A DNA stretch of 64,000 nt, taken from positions 1-64,000 of the forward strand of contig NZ_PENI01000026.1 in assembly GCF_003688995.1 (NCBI RefSeq). The letters run 5' to 3'. This DNA is from Streptomyces shenzhenensis. Lineage in GTDB: Bacteria; Actinomycetota; Actinomycetes; Streptomycetales; Streptomycetaceae. Each line of letters opens with the position of its first letter. Within the stretch, counting starts at the first letter, position 1. This document shows, in pieces, positions 25,619 through 33,244 of the stretch. Both the position numbers and the translations under genes were made by a program. Below the pieces are notes generated by a model that saw nothing but the letters and a program-made list of their open reading frames with translations, made no database searches and was not told the DNA's origin.

Positions 25619-27009
25619 GCGCCCGTACCAACAAGCCGCACGAGGTCGTCGAGCAGGCCCTCGCGCTCTCCCGGGCCGACGGCTGCGTGGTGATCGCCGA
25701 CGAGCACTCGACCGCCAACCTGCGCTGGGCGGGCAACGCGCTGACCACCAACGGCGTCACCCGCGGGCGCACGCTGACCGTCGTCGCCACCGTGGACGGC
25801 AAGGAGGGCACGGCGTCCGGGGTGGTCTCCCGCTCGGCCGTGACCGCCGAGGAGCTGGAGCCCCTGGTGCGGGCCGCCGAGGCCGCCGCGCGCGGCGCCG
25901 GACCAGCCGAGGACGCCCAGCCGCTGATCACGGGGGTGCCGGAGGCACCGGACTTCACGGACGCGCCCGCCGAGACCTCGTCGGCGGTGTTCGCGGACTT
26001 CGCCCCGGCGCTCGGCGAGGCGTTCGCACGCGCGCGTGCGGGCGGCCGGGAACTGTACGGCTTCGCCAACCATGAACTGGTCTCCACGTATCTGGGCACG
26101 TCCACGGGGCTGCGGCTGCGGCACGACCAGCCCACCGGCACGCTGGAGCTGAACGCGAAGTCCCCGGACCGTACGCGCTCGGCCTGGGCGGGGCGCTCGA
26201 CGCGGGACTTCAAGGACGTCGACCCGGGCGCGCTCGACGCCGAGCTGGCCGTCCGCCTCGGCTGGGCCGAGCGGCGCCTGGAGCTGCCCGCGGGCCGCTA
26301 CGAGACGCTGCTGCCGCCGACCGCGGTGGCGGACCTGCTGATCTACCAGCTGTGGTCGGCGTCGGGCCGGGACGCCGCCGAGGGCCGGACGGTGTTCTCC
26401 AAGCCGGGCGGCGGCACCCGCCTCGGCGAAAAGCTCACCGAGCTGCCGCTGACCCTGCGCAGCGACCCGGACGAGCCGGGATTGGAGAGCGCCCCGTTCG
26501 TGGTCGCGCATTCCTCCGGTGGCGACCAGTCGGTGTTCGACAACGGGCTGCCGGTGCGCACCACGGAGTGGATCGGCGACGGCGAGCTGAAGCATCTGAC
26601 GACCACCCGGCACAGCGCGGCCCTGACCGGGCTCCCGGTGGCCCCGGCGATCGGGAACCTGATCCTGGACGGGGGCGAGGACCGCTCGCTGGACGAGATG
26701 GTCGCGGGCACCGCGCGCGGGCTGCTGCTGACCTGCCTCTGGTACATCCGCGAGGTCGACCCGGCGACGCTGCTGCTGACGGGGCTGACCCGGGACGGCG
26801 TGTACCTCGTGGAGAACGGGGAGGTGACCGGGCAGGTCAACAACTTCCGGTTCAACGAGTCGCCGGTGGATCTGCTGGGGCGGGCCACGCAGGCCGGGCG
26901 GACCGAGAAGACGCTGCCGCGCGAGTGGAGCGACTGGTTCACCCGGGCCGCGATGCCGGCGCTGCGCATCCCCGATTTCAACATGAGCTCTGTCAGCCAG
27001 GGCGTATAA
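25615..27009 (+). CDS. tldE: TldE/PmbA-family metallopeptidase subunit
   Basis: This 464-aa partner of TldD lacks a HExxxH site, as expected for the non-catalytic TldE subunit. It keeps family blocks such as GNLILDGGED and VENGEVTGQVNNFRFNESPV. It overlaps the tldD stop by 4 nt, which gives equimolar synthesis. No peptide natural-product gene is nearby, so a housekeeping proteolysis role is the default. Confidence 0.94.
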   Translation: MSARTNKPHEVVEQALALSRADGCVVIADEHSTANLRWAGNALTTNGVTRGRTLTVVATVDGKEGTASGVVSRSAVTAEELEPLVRAAEAAARGAGPAEDAQPLITGVPEAPDFTDAPAETSSAVFADFAPALGEAFARARAGGRELYGFANHELVSTYLGTSTGLRLRHDQPTGTLELNAKSPDRTRSAWAGRSTRDFKDVDPGALDAELAVRLGWAERRLELPAGRYETLLPPTAVADLLIYQLWSASGRDAAEGRTVFSKPGGGTRLGEKLTELPLTLRSDPDEPGLESAPFVVAHSSGGDQSVFDNGLPVRTTEWIGDGELKHLTTTRHSAALTGLPVAPAIGNLILDGGEDRSLDEMVAGTARGLLLTCLWYIREVDPATLLLTGLTRDGVYLVENGEVTGQVNNFRFNESPVDLLGRATQAGRTEKTLPREWSDWFTRAAMPALRIPDFNMSSVSQGV

Positions 27010-27076
27010 CCTCGTAGGCGTTCCCGGTCGGCCGACGGCCGGCCGGCCGAAGATCATCCGAGGAGACACGAGAACC

Positions 27077-28345
27077 GTGACGGACATCGTCGACGAGCTG
27101 AAGTGGCGCGGGCTGTTCGCCCTGTCCACCGACGAGGACGCCTTGCGCAAGGCGCTCGCGGACGGTCCCGTGACGTTCTATTGCGGTTTCGACCCGACCG
27201 CGCCGTCACTGCACGTGGGGCATCTGGTGCAGGTGCTGACCGTGCGCCGGCTCCAGCAGGCCGGGCACCGGCCGCTGGCGCTGGTGGGCGGCGCGACGGG
27301 GCTGATCGGTGACCCGCGCCCGACCGCGGAGCGCACGCTGAACGACCCGGAGACGGTGGCCGGCTGGGTGCACCGGCTGCGTGGCCAGATCGAGCCGTTC
27401 CTCTCCTTCGAGGGGGAGAACGCGGCGGTCATGGTCAACAACCTGGACTGGACCGAGGGGCTGTCCGCGATCGAGTTCCTGCGGGACATCGGCAAGCACT
27501 TCCGGGTCAACAAGATGCTGACGAAGGACTCCGTGGCCCGGCGCCTGGAGTCCGACCAGGGCATCAGCTACACGGAGTTCAGCTACCAGATCCTCCAGGG
27601 CATGGACTTCCTCCAGCTCTTCCGGAGGTACGGCTGCACGCTCCAGCAGGGCGGCAGCGACCAGTGGGGCAATCTCACGGCCGGGCTCGATCTGATCCAC
27701 CGGCTGGAGCCGCACGCGAGCGTGCACGCGCTGGCGACGCCGCTGATGACCAAGGCGGACGGCACCAAGTTCGGTAAGACCGAGGGCGGCGCGGTCTGGC
27801 TCGACCCGGAGATGACGTCGCCGTACGCGTTCTACCAGTTCTGGCTGAACGTGGACGACCGGGACATCTCCGCATACATGCGGATCCTGTCCTTCAAGTC
27901 CCGGACGGAGCTGGAGGAGTTGGAGCGGCAGACCGAGGAGCGTCCGCAGGCCCGGGCGGCGCAGCGCGCGCTGGCCGAGGAGCTGACGACGCTGGTGCAC
28001 GGAGCCGACCAGACGGCCGCGGTGATCGCCGCGTCCAAGGCGCTGTTCGGCCAGGGCGAGCTGGGTCAGCTCGACGAGCGGACGCTGACGGCCGCCCTGT
28101 CCGAGGTGCCGCATGTCCGGGTGGCCGAGCTGGGCCAGGTGACCGACCTGTTCGCGGAGGTCGGCCTGGTGCCCAGCAAGTCGGCCGCGCGGCGCACGGT
28201 CAAGGAGGGCGGCGCCTACGTGAACAACGTCAAGGTCACCGCCGAGGACGCGGTCCCCGTCACGGAGGACCTGCTGCACGGCCGCTGGCTGGTGCTGCGC
28301 CGGGGCAAGAAGAACCTGGCGGCGGTCGAGGTCACGTCCGCCTGA
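27077..28345 (+). CDS. tyrS: Tyrosyl-tRNA synthetase
   Basis: This 422-aa class I synthetase has its HIGH motif as HVGH at 46-49 (PSLHVGHL) and its KMSKS equivalent as KFGKT (ADGTKFGKTEGG). The tyrosine-recognition region is CGFDPTAPS, and a C-terminal S4-type RNA-binding domain follows (about 355-415, SAARRTVKEGGAYVNNVKV). The GTG at 27077 follows GAGGAGAC. The 67-nt gap to tldE holds no T-box. A bidirectional hairpin terminator follows. Confidence 0.97.
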   Translation: MTDIVDELKWRGLFALSTDEDALRKALADGPVTFYCGFDPTAPSLHVGHLVQVLTVRRLQQAGHRPLALVGGATGLIGDPRPTAERTLNDPETVAGWVHRLRGQIEPFLSFEGENAAVMVNNLDWTEGLSAIEFLRDIGKHFRVNKMLTKDSVARRLESDQGISYTEFSYQILQGMDFLQLFRRYGCTLQQGGSDQWGNLTAGLDLIHRLEPHASVHALATPLMTKADGTKFGKTEGGAVWLDPEMTSPYAFYQFWLNVDDRDISAYMRILSFKSRTELEELERQTEERPQARAAQRALAEELTTLVHGADQTAAVIAASKALFGQGELGQLDERTLTAALSEVPHVRVAELGQVTDLFAEVGLVPSKSAARRTVKEGGAYVNNVKVTAEDAVPVTEDLLHGRWLVLRRGKKNLAAVEVTSA

Positions 28346-28356
28346 GGCGAGAACGG

Positions 28357-28384
28357 AGGGCGGCCCCTCGCCCGGGGCCGCCCT
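28357..28384. terminator. Hairpin terminator after tyrS
   Basis: AGGGCGGCCCC (28357-28367) and GGGGCCGCCCT (28374-28384), 11 bp perfect. It lies between the convergent tyrS and GlsB genes and could serve both. Confidence 0.75.
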
Positions 28385-28406
28385 TCGTTCCTGTCCGCCG
28401 CCGGTC

Positions 28407-28694
28407 TCAGGCCCGCCGCTGCTGCTGCTTCCTTCTGCCCCACAGCGCCATGTACGCCATGTCCCCGAGGAAGACGATGATGATCGCGGCGATGAGCTGG
28501 AAGAGGTGCCGCGTCCAGTCGATCCCCGAGGTCGAGGCGACGCCGGCAGCGCGGGCGACCGCGTTGCCCACGATGGCGCCGAGCATGCCGAAAATGGTGG
28601 TCAGCCAGAGCGGGCTGTGCTGCCTGCCCGGGATGACCGCCTTGGCGATCACGCCCAGCACGAACCCCACGATGATCGCCCACAACCAACCCAT
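28407..28694 (-). CDS. GlsB/YeaQ/YmgE-family stress membrane protein
   Basis: This 95-aa protein has three membrane helices (WLWAIIVGFVLGVIAKAVIP, TTIFGMLGAIVGNAVA and LIAAIIIVFLGDMAYMALW) and the family GxxxG pattern. Related proteins are stress-induced in many bacteria; the mechanism is unknown. The ATG follows GGAGG. It is divergent from the DUF3099 gene across about 258 nt. Confidence 0.9.
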   Translation of the reverse strand: MGWLWAIIVGFVLGVIAKAVIPGRQHSPLWLTTIFGMLGAIVGNAVARAAGVASTSGIDWTRHLFQLIAAIIIVFLGDMAYMALWGRRKQQQRRA

Positions 28695-28952
28695 GGCTGC
28701 CTCCTCGTCCCGCTCCACATGAGCATTACGGCCAGTGTCGGACCGTCCGCCGAACGGCGCATGTCGGGTACGGCCGAATGGGGCACGCGCGCTACGCGAG
28801 ACGGCGCACAACGTTCGCCCGAGCGGCAGGCGACCCGGTCTCGAAGGCGGCGCAGGGGCGGCGTAACGTGGATTCTGTCCTGGCCGGGTGTGCCACACCG
28901 GGTGTGGGTACGGGCCGGGAAGAGTCCCGAAGCGGGCGGATGGTGGAATGTG

Positions 28953-29351
28953 ATGCGGAAGCAGCGCGGCGACGGCGGCGTCCAGGTGTTCCGGATCACC
29001 GGAGCCCGGACCGGGCTGGCCGAGGACGTGCGCGGCCGGCAGCGCCGGTATGTCATCTCGATGTCCGTCCGTACCGTCTCGGTGATCCTCGCGGTCGCGC
29101 TGTGGAACGTCGAACGGCCTGTCGCCATCGTGGCGTTGGTGCTCGGGGCGCTCCTTCCCTATGTCGCGGTGGTGATCGCCAACGCGGGCCGGGAGCGGCC
29201 GCCGTCGCTCCCGTCGACCTTTGTGACCACGCCGCTGCGGCCGATGATCACGCCGCCGCGTGCGAGGGAGGGACGGCCGGAACCCGACCCGGAGCATGCG
29301 CGGGCCGATCCGGCGACAGGGGTGGGCGGTGAACGGACCGACCCGGCATGA
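28953..29351 (+). CDS. DUF3099-family membrane protein
   Basis: This 132-aa protein starts with a basic cytoplasmic segment (VFRITGARTGLAEDVRGRQ), two helices (SVRTVSVILAVALWNV and AIVALVLGALLPYVAVVIAN) and a disordered Pro/Arg-rich tail (about 80-132). This is the DUF3099 layout found only in actinobacteria, with no known function. The start could also be the GTG at 28950. It is divergent from the GlsB gene. Confidence 0.8.
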   Translation: MRKQRGDGGVQVFRITGARTGLAEDVRGRQRRYVISMSVRTVSVILAVALWNVERPVAIVALVLGALLPYVAVVIANAGRERPPSLPSTFVTTPLRPMITPPRAREGRPEPDPEHARADPATGVGGERTDPA

Positions 29352-29497
29352 GCTCCGCGGACGCGGGGAGGCGGGCGTCCGGCCCATGGCCGGCGCAAAG
29401 AAATGCTTCAGATCAATCATGTTGTTCCGGTGCCGGGTGACGGGTCGCCCGTGACATACTTCCTACGCGCTCCGCATCCCCCGTCGGAGCGACGGAC

Positions 29498-29545
29498 CGA
29501 CGCCGGGCAGCTCCCCCCGTGGCTGCTCGGCGTCGCCTTGTGTGC
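29498..29545 (+). promoter_or_regulatory. Leader hairpin upstream of a small protein gene
   Basis: A 14-bp stem, CGACGCCGGGCAGC (29498-29511) with GCTGCTCGGCGTCG (29522-29535), contains one G-T pair and a 10-nt loop, and is followed by CCTTGTG. It lies 34 nt before the GTG at 29569, with CCTTTT further on. It may be an attenuator or the 3' end of a short RNA transcribed from about 29400. No RNA family was recognised. Confidence 0.4.
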
Positions 29546-29568
29546 GGGGCCTTTTGTGAGACAGACCG

Positions 29569-29772
29569 GTGAGTGACGCAATCTGTTCAGCCAAGGGGTG
29601 CCGGGCCGCCGCCGAGTGGGTGCTGGCCTGGAACAACCCGAAGATCCACCAGCCCGAGCGCCGTAAGACATGGGTGGCCTGCGAGGAGCACCGGGAGCAC
29701 CTTTCGCAGTTTCTCGGGGTGCGGGGGTTCCTGAAGGACGTCGTACCGCTGCGGGAGTGGGAGGAGCGCTGA
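29569..29772 (+). CDS. Small Cys/His-rich conserved protein (zinc-binding candidate)
   Basis: This 67-aa protein has possible metal ligands C6, C11, H27, C38, H41 and H44 (CSAKGC, VACEEHREH). I recall that close homologues in Streptomyces are often mislabelled acetone carboxylase; nothing here supports that. A treble-clef-like zinc fold is inferred. The GTG at 29569 gives the shortest frame covering the motifs; no obvious ribosome site. It converges with moaA across the third intergenic repeat. Confidence 0.75.
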   Translation: MSDAICSAKGCRAAAEWVLAWNNPKIHQPERRKTWVACEEHREHLSQFLGVRGFLKDVVPLREWEER

Positions 29773-29836
29773 GCGCTCCGGCGCTCCGCTGGGAGAGCCG
29801 CGGGGGACGGGCGTCGGTCGTCTGCGGCGGCGTCGT

Positions 29837-29873
29837 GGCCGGTCGCGCAGTTCCCCGCGCCCCCATGGGGGCC
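29837..29873 (-). repeat. Streptomyces intergenic GCGCGGGG element, copy 3
   Basis: It contains GGTCGCGCAGTTCCCCGCGC (29841-29860), the exact reverse complement of 2261-2280, and ends in a CCCCC-ATG-GGGGG hairpin. It lies just after the moaA stop (minus) and after the small-protein stop (plus). Confidence 0.7.
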
Positions 29874-29888
29874 TCCCGGGCGGACGCC

Positions 29889-30878
29889 TCAGCCGCCGAT
29901 CGCCGACATGGGCCGCTCCGGCTGCAGGAACGACGGGTCGTCCAGACCGGAACCGGCCTTCTTGCCCCACATCGCGAGCCGCCAGATGCGGGCGATCTCC
30001 TCGTCGGGCGCACCGGAGCGGAGCGCACCGCGCAGGTCGGTCTCCTCCCGGGCGAACAGGCAGGTGCGTATCTGGCCGTCGGCGGTCAGCCGGGTGCGGT
30101 CGCAGGCCGCGCAGAACGGGCGGGTGACGGAGGCGATGACGCCGACGCGCTGCGGGCCGCCGTTCACCAGCCAGCGTTCGGCCGGGGCCGAGCCGCGCTC
30201 CCCGGCGCCCTCCGGGGTCAGCTCGAAGCGGGTGTTCAGGGCGGCCAGGATGTCCCCGGCCGTGACCATGCCCTCGCGCTTCCAGCCGTGCTGGGCGTCC
30301 AGGGGCATCTGCTCGATGAAGCGCAGCTCGTAGCCGTGCTCCAGCGCCCAGGCGAGGAGGTCCGGGGCCTCGTCCTCGTTCAGGCCCGGCATCAGGACCG
30401 TGTTGACCTTGACCGGGGTGAGGTCCGCGGCCCGGGCGGCGTCGAGGCCGTCCAGCACGTCCTGGTGACGGTCGCGGCGGGTGAGGGCCTTGAAGACGTC
30501 CGGGCGCAGTGTGTCGAGGGAGACGTTGACCCGGTCCAGGCCGGCCGCCTTCAGGGCCGCGGCCGTGCGCTTCAGGCCGATGCCGTTGGTGGTGAGGGAC
30601 AGCCGGGGCCGTGGCTGCAGGGCCGCGGCGCGCTCGACGATGCCGACCAGGCCGGGGCGCAGCAGGGGCTCACCGCCGGTGAAGCGGACCTCCTTGATGC
30701 CGAGGGAGGTGACGGCGACGTCGATCAGGCGGACGATCTCGTCGTCGGTGAGCAGGTCGGGCTTGGCCAGCCATTGCAGGCCCTCCTCGGGCATGCAGTA
30801 GGTGCAGCGCAGATTGCACCGGTCGGTCAGCGAGACCCTCAGGTCCGTGGCCACTCGGCCGTAGGTGTCGATGAGCAC
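29889..30878 (-). CDS. moaA: GTP 3',8-cyclase, molybdenum cofactor synthesis
   Basis: This 329-aa radical-SAM enzyme starts molybdopterin synthesis from GTP. The N-terminal 4Fe-4S site is CNLRCTYC (C21, C25, C28). The second, substrate-binding cluster is CAACDRTRLTADGQIRTC near the C-terminus. It ends in the conserved SAIGG tail. The GTG at 30876-30878 was chosen because the protein then begins VLIDTYGRVATDLRVSLTDR as in orthologues, with GAGGGAG upstream. moaC or moaB is not adjacent here, as in other Streptomyces. Confidence 0.96.
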   Translation of the reverse strand: MLIDTYGRVATDLRVSLTDRCNLRCTYCMPEEGLQWLAKPDLLTDDEIVRLIDVAVTSLGIKEVRFTGGEPLLRPGLVGIVERAAALQPRPRLSLTTNGIGLKRTAAALKAAGLDRVNVSLDTLRPDVFKALTRRDRHQDVLDGLDAARAADLTPVKVNTVLMPGLNEDEAPDLLAWALEHGYELRFIEQMPLDAQHGWKREGMVTAGDILAALNTRFELTPEGAGERGSAPAERWLVNGGPQRVGVIASVTRPFCAACDRTRLTADGQIRTCLFAREETDLRGALRSGAPDEEIARIWRLAMWGKKAGSGLDDPSFLQPERPMSAIGG

Positions 30879-31024
30879 GTGGGCCCGCTCCCTCGTCCCG
30901 AACACGCTTCTTCCGTCTCCTGTGAGCCTACGTGACACCGCTGACATCGGCCGACGGCCCGTCCCCCGGGGCAGCACACGGCCGCGTCGCGGATCCCTGC
31001 GACGCGGCCGTCCCTGCGGGTCGT

Positions 31025-32644
31025 TCAGTGTGCTCCGGTGCCGGTCAGGGACCGTACCTCCAGCTCAGCGTACTTGCCGGCGTCCGGTGTCTCCTTCGAC
31101 AGGAGCGTGCCCACGACACCCAGCAGGAAGCCGACCGGGATGGAGATGATGCCCGGGTTCTCCAGCGGGAACCAGTGGAAGTCGACGTCGGGGAACATCG
31201 ACGTCTCCTTGCCCGAGACCACCGGCGAGAACAGCACCAGGCCGACCGCGGTGACCAGGCCGCCGTAGATCGACCACAGCGCGCCGGTGGTGGTGAACCG
31301 CTTCCAGAACAGGCTGTAGAGGATGGTCGGCAGGTTCGCGGAGGCGGCGACGGCGAACGCGAGGGCCACCAGACCGGCGACGTTCAGGTCGCGGGCGAGG
31401 GCCCCCAGGACGATGGAGACGGCTCCGATGCCGACCGTGGCCCAGCGGGCCGCGCGCAGCTCCTGCTGCTCGGTGGCCTCGCCCTTCTTGATGACGTTGG
31501 CGTAGATGTCGTGGGCGAAGGAGGAGGACGAGGCCAGGGTCAGGCCTGCGACGACCGCGAGGATCGTGGCGAAGGCGACCGCGGAGATGGTGGCGAGCAG
31601 GATCGCGCCCCAGTTGGAGTCCACTCCGCCGAGGTGCAGCGCGAGCAGCGGCGCGGCCGTGTTGCCCGCCTTGTTGGAGGCGATGATCTCGTCCGGTTTG
31701 ATCAGCGCGGCGGCGCCGAAGCCGAGGGCGAGGGTCATCAGGTAGAAGGCGCCGATCAGGCCGATCGCCCAGATCACCGACTTACGGGCGGCCTTGGCGG
31801 TGGGCACCGTGTAGAAGCGGATCAGGATGTGCGGCAGGCCTGCGGTGCCCAGGACCAGGGCGATGCCGAGCGAGATGAAGTCCAGCTTGGTGGTGCCGGT
31901 GAGGCCGTACTTGAGGCCGGGCTCCAGGAAGGCGCTGCCCTTGGCGCTGTTGTCGGCGGCCGAGCCGAGCAGGTCGGAGATGTTGAAGTTGAACTTCAGC
32001 AGGACCAGGAAGGTCAGCAGCAGGGCGCCCAGGATGAGCAGCACGGCCTTGACCATCTGCACCCAGGTGGTGCCCTTCATGCCGCCGATGGTGACGTAGA
32101 CGATCATCAGGAGGCCGACCAGGGCGACGATGGCGATCTTGCCGCCGTCGCTGGTGATGCCGAGCAGCAGGGAGACCAGGACGCCCGCGCCGGCCATCTG
32201 GGCCAGCAGATAGAAGATCGACACGACGATCGTGGAGGTGCCGGCCGCGGTGCGGACGGGGCGCTGGCGCATCCGGTAGGCGAGCACGTCGCCCATGGTG
32301 TAGCGGCCGGAGTTGCGCAGCGGCTCGGCGACCAGGAGCAGGGCGACGAGCCAGGCGACCAGGAAGCCGATGGAGTACAGGAAGCCGTCGTAGCCGAACA
32401 GGGCGATGGCGCCCGCGATGCCGAGGAAGGACGCAGCTGACATGTAGTCGCCGGAGACGGCGAGGCCGTTCTGGAAACCGGTGAACTGCCGTCCGCCCGC
32501 GTAGAAGTCGCTGGCGTCCTTGGTCTGCCGGCCGGCCCAGACGGTGATGACGAGGGTCGCGGCGACGAACACCGCGAACAGGGTGATGATCAGCGTGCGG
32601 TGCTCGCTGGCCTCGCCCGCGGCCAGGGTGATCGCGGGGCTCAT
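31025..32644 (-). CDS. Solute:sodium symporter (acetate/monocarboxylate-type)
   Basis: This 539-aa SSS-family transporter has about 13 helices. FYAGGRQFTGFQNGLAVSGD and FLGIAGAIALFGYDG match the ActP/MctC group that takes up acetate and short acids with Na+ or H+. LPHILIRFYTVP and the GTTWVQMVKAVLLIL block are conserved. The ATG overlaps the DUF485 stop (ATGA, 32641-32644). That small-partner-plus-symporter layout is typical for acetate permease operons. Confidence 0.93.
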   Translation of the reverse strand: MSPAITLAAGEASEHRTLIITLFAVFVAATLVITVWAGRQTKDASDFYAGGRQFTGFQNGLAVSGDYMSAASFLGIAGAIALFGYDGFLYSIGFLVAWLVALLLVAEPLRNSGRYTMGDVLAYRMRQRPVRTAAGTSTIVVSIFYLLAQMAGAGVLVSLLLGITSDGGKIAIVALVGLLMIVYVTIGGMKGTTWVQMVKAVLLILGALLLTFLVLLKFNFNISDLLGSAADNSAKGSAFLEPGLKYGLTGTTKLDFISLGIALVLGTAGLPHILIRFYTVPTAKAARKSVIWAIGLIGAFYLMTLALGFGAAALIKPDEIIASNKAGNTAAPLLALHLGGVDSNWGAILLATISAVAFATILAVVAGLTLASSSSFAHDIYANVIKKGEATEQQELRAARWATVGIGAVSIVLGALARDLNVAGLVALAFAVAASANLPTILYSLFWKRFTTTGALWSIYGGLVTAVGLVLFSPVVSGKETSMFPDVDFHWFPLENPGIISIPVGFLLGVVGTLLSKETPDAGKYAELEVRSLTGTGAH

Positions 32645-32997
32645 GCGCCGCCCTCCGTCCGGGACTTGATCGCCTCGGCCTTGGGGTCCAGCTGCGCGGC
32701 GGCGTGCCGCGCGTACCACCAGGCGATGAGGAACGTGGTGAGGAACTGGGCCAGTCCGAAGACGAGGGCCACGTTGATGTTGCCGAACACCTTGGTGCCC
32801 ATGAAGCCGCCCGCGTAGTTGGACAGCAGCACGTACAGCAGGTACCAGACGATGAACGCGACGGTCAGCGGGAAGGCGTAGGAGCGGTAGGAGCGGCGCA
32901 GTTCACCGAACTCCGCGCTCTCCTGCACCGCGACGAACTCCTCGGTGGTGGGGAGTCGGTGATGGGGTTCAGAGTGGGGCGGTGTCTCGGTAGCCAC
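32641..32997 (-). CDS. DUF485 membrane protein
   Basis: This 118-aa protein has two helices (AFPLTVAFIVWYLLYVLLSN and NVALVFGLAQFLTTFLIAWW) and a cytoplasmic N-terminus rich in His and Pro. DUF485 proteins accompany acetate symporters and probably assist the transporter. The GTG at 32995-32997 follows GAGGAG. The gene overlaps the symporter by 4 nt and leads the operon. Confidence 0.92.
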   Translation of the reverse strand: MATETPPHSEPHHRLPTTEEFVAVQESAEFGELRRSYRSYAFPLTVAFIVWYLLYVLLSNYAGGFMGTKVFGNINVALVFGLAQFLTTFLIAWWYARHAAAQLDPKAEAIKSRTEGGA

Positions 32998-33108
32998 GGA
33001 TTCTCCTCGAGTCGCAAGTGGTGTGCGGACGGGGGCTCGATCGTGCGCGTGCTCCCTGTCGAAGGTCCACGGCGCCACGCGAGGACAGGTTCAAGTCCTA
33101 TGAGTTCT

Positions 33109-33131
33109 TTCCGAAGTCGTCTTCCGAAGTC
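33109..33131. repeat. Direct repeat pair in the symporter/protease divergent region
   Basis: TTCCGAAGTC occurs at 33109-33118 and again at 33122-33131, period 13 bp. It lies about 112 nt upstream of the DUF485 start, between divergent genes. It is a candidate binding site for a regulator of either unit, on sequence alone. Confidence 0.35.
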
Positions 33132-33188
33132 ATTGCTGGCCAGCGAGGTGGGGAGATAGTTTCGCCCTGCGCCACCCGTCATGTACCT

Positions 33189-33225
33189 GCCCGAGCAGCA
33201 CCTGTGTCTCGGGCGGTTTCGTTTT
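33189..33225 (+). promoter_or_regulatory. Hairpin plus T-rich tail before the protease gene
   Basis: GCCCGAG (33189-33195) and CTCGGGC (33208-33214), followed by GGTTTCGTTTT, look like a weak intrinsic terminator about 20 nt before the protease start. Because the only gene on this strand lies after it, an attenuator in the protease leader is possible. Confidence 0.35.
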
Positions 33226-33244
33226 CGGATGATGTGGAGACCCC

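Noticed and set aside
27010..27076. T-box leader before tyrS
   Set aside because: The gap is only 67 nt and lacks the T-box sequence.
29569..29772. Acetone carboxylase annotation for the small protein
   Set aside because: 67 residues without any carboxylase feature; a recalled legacy label.
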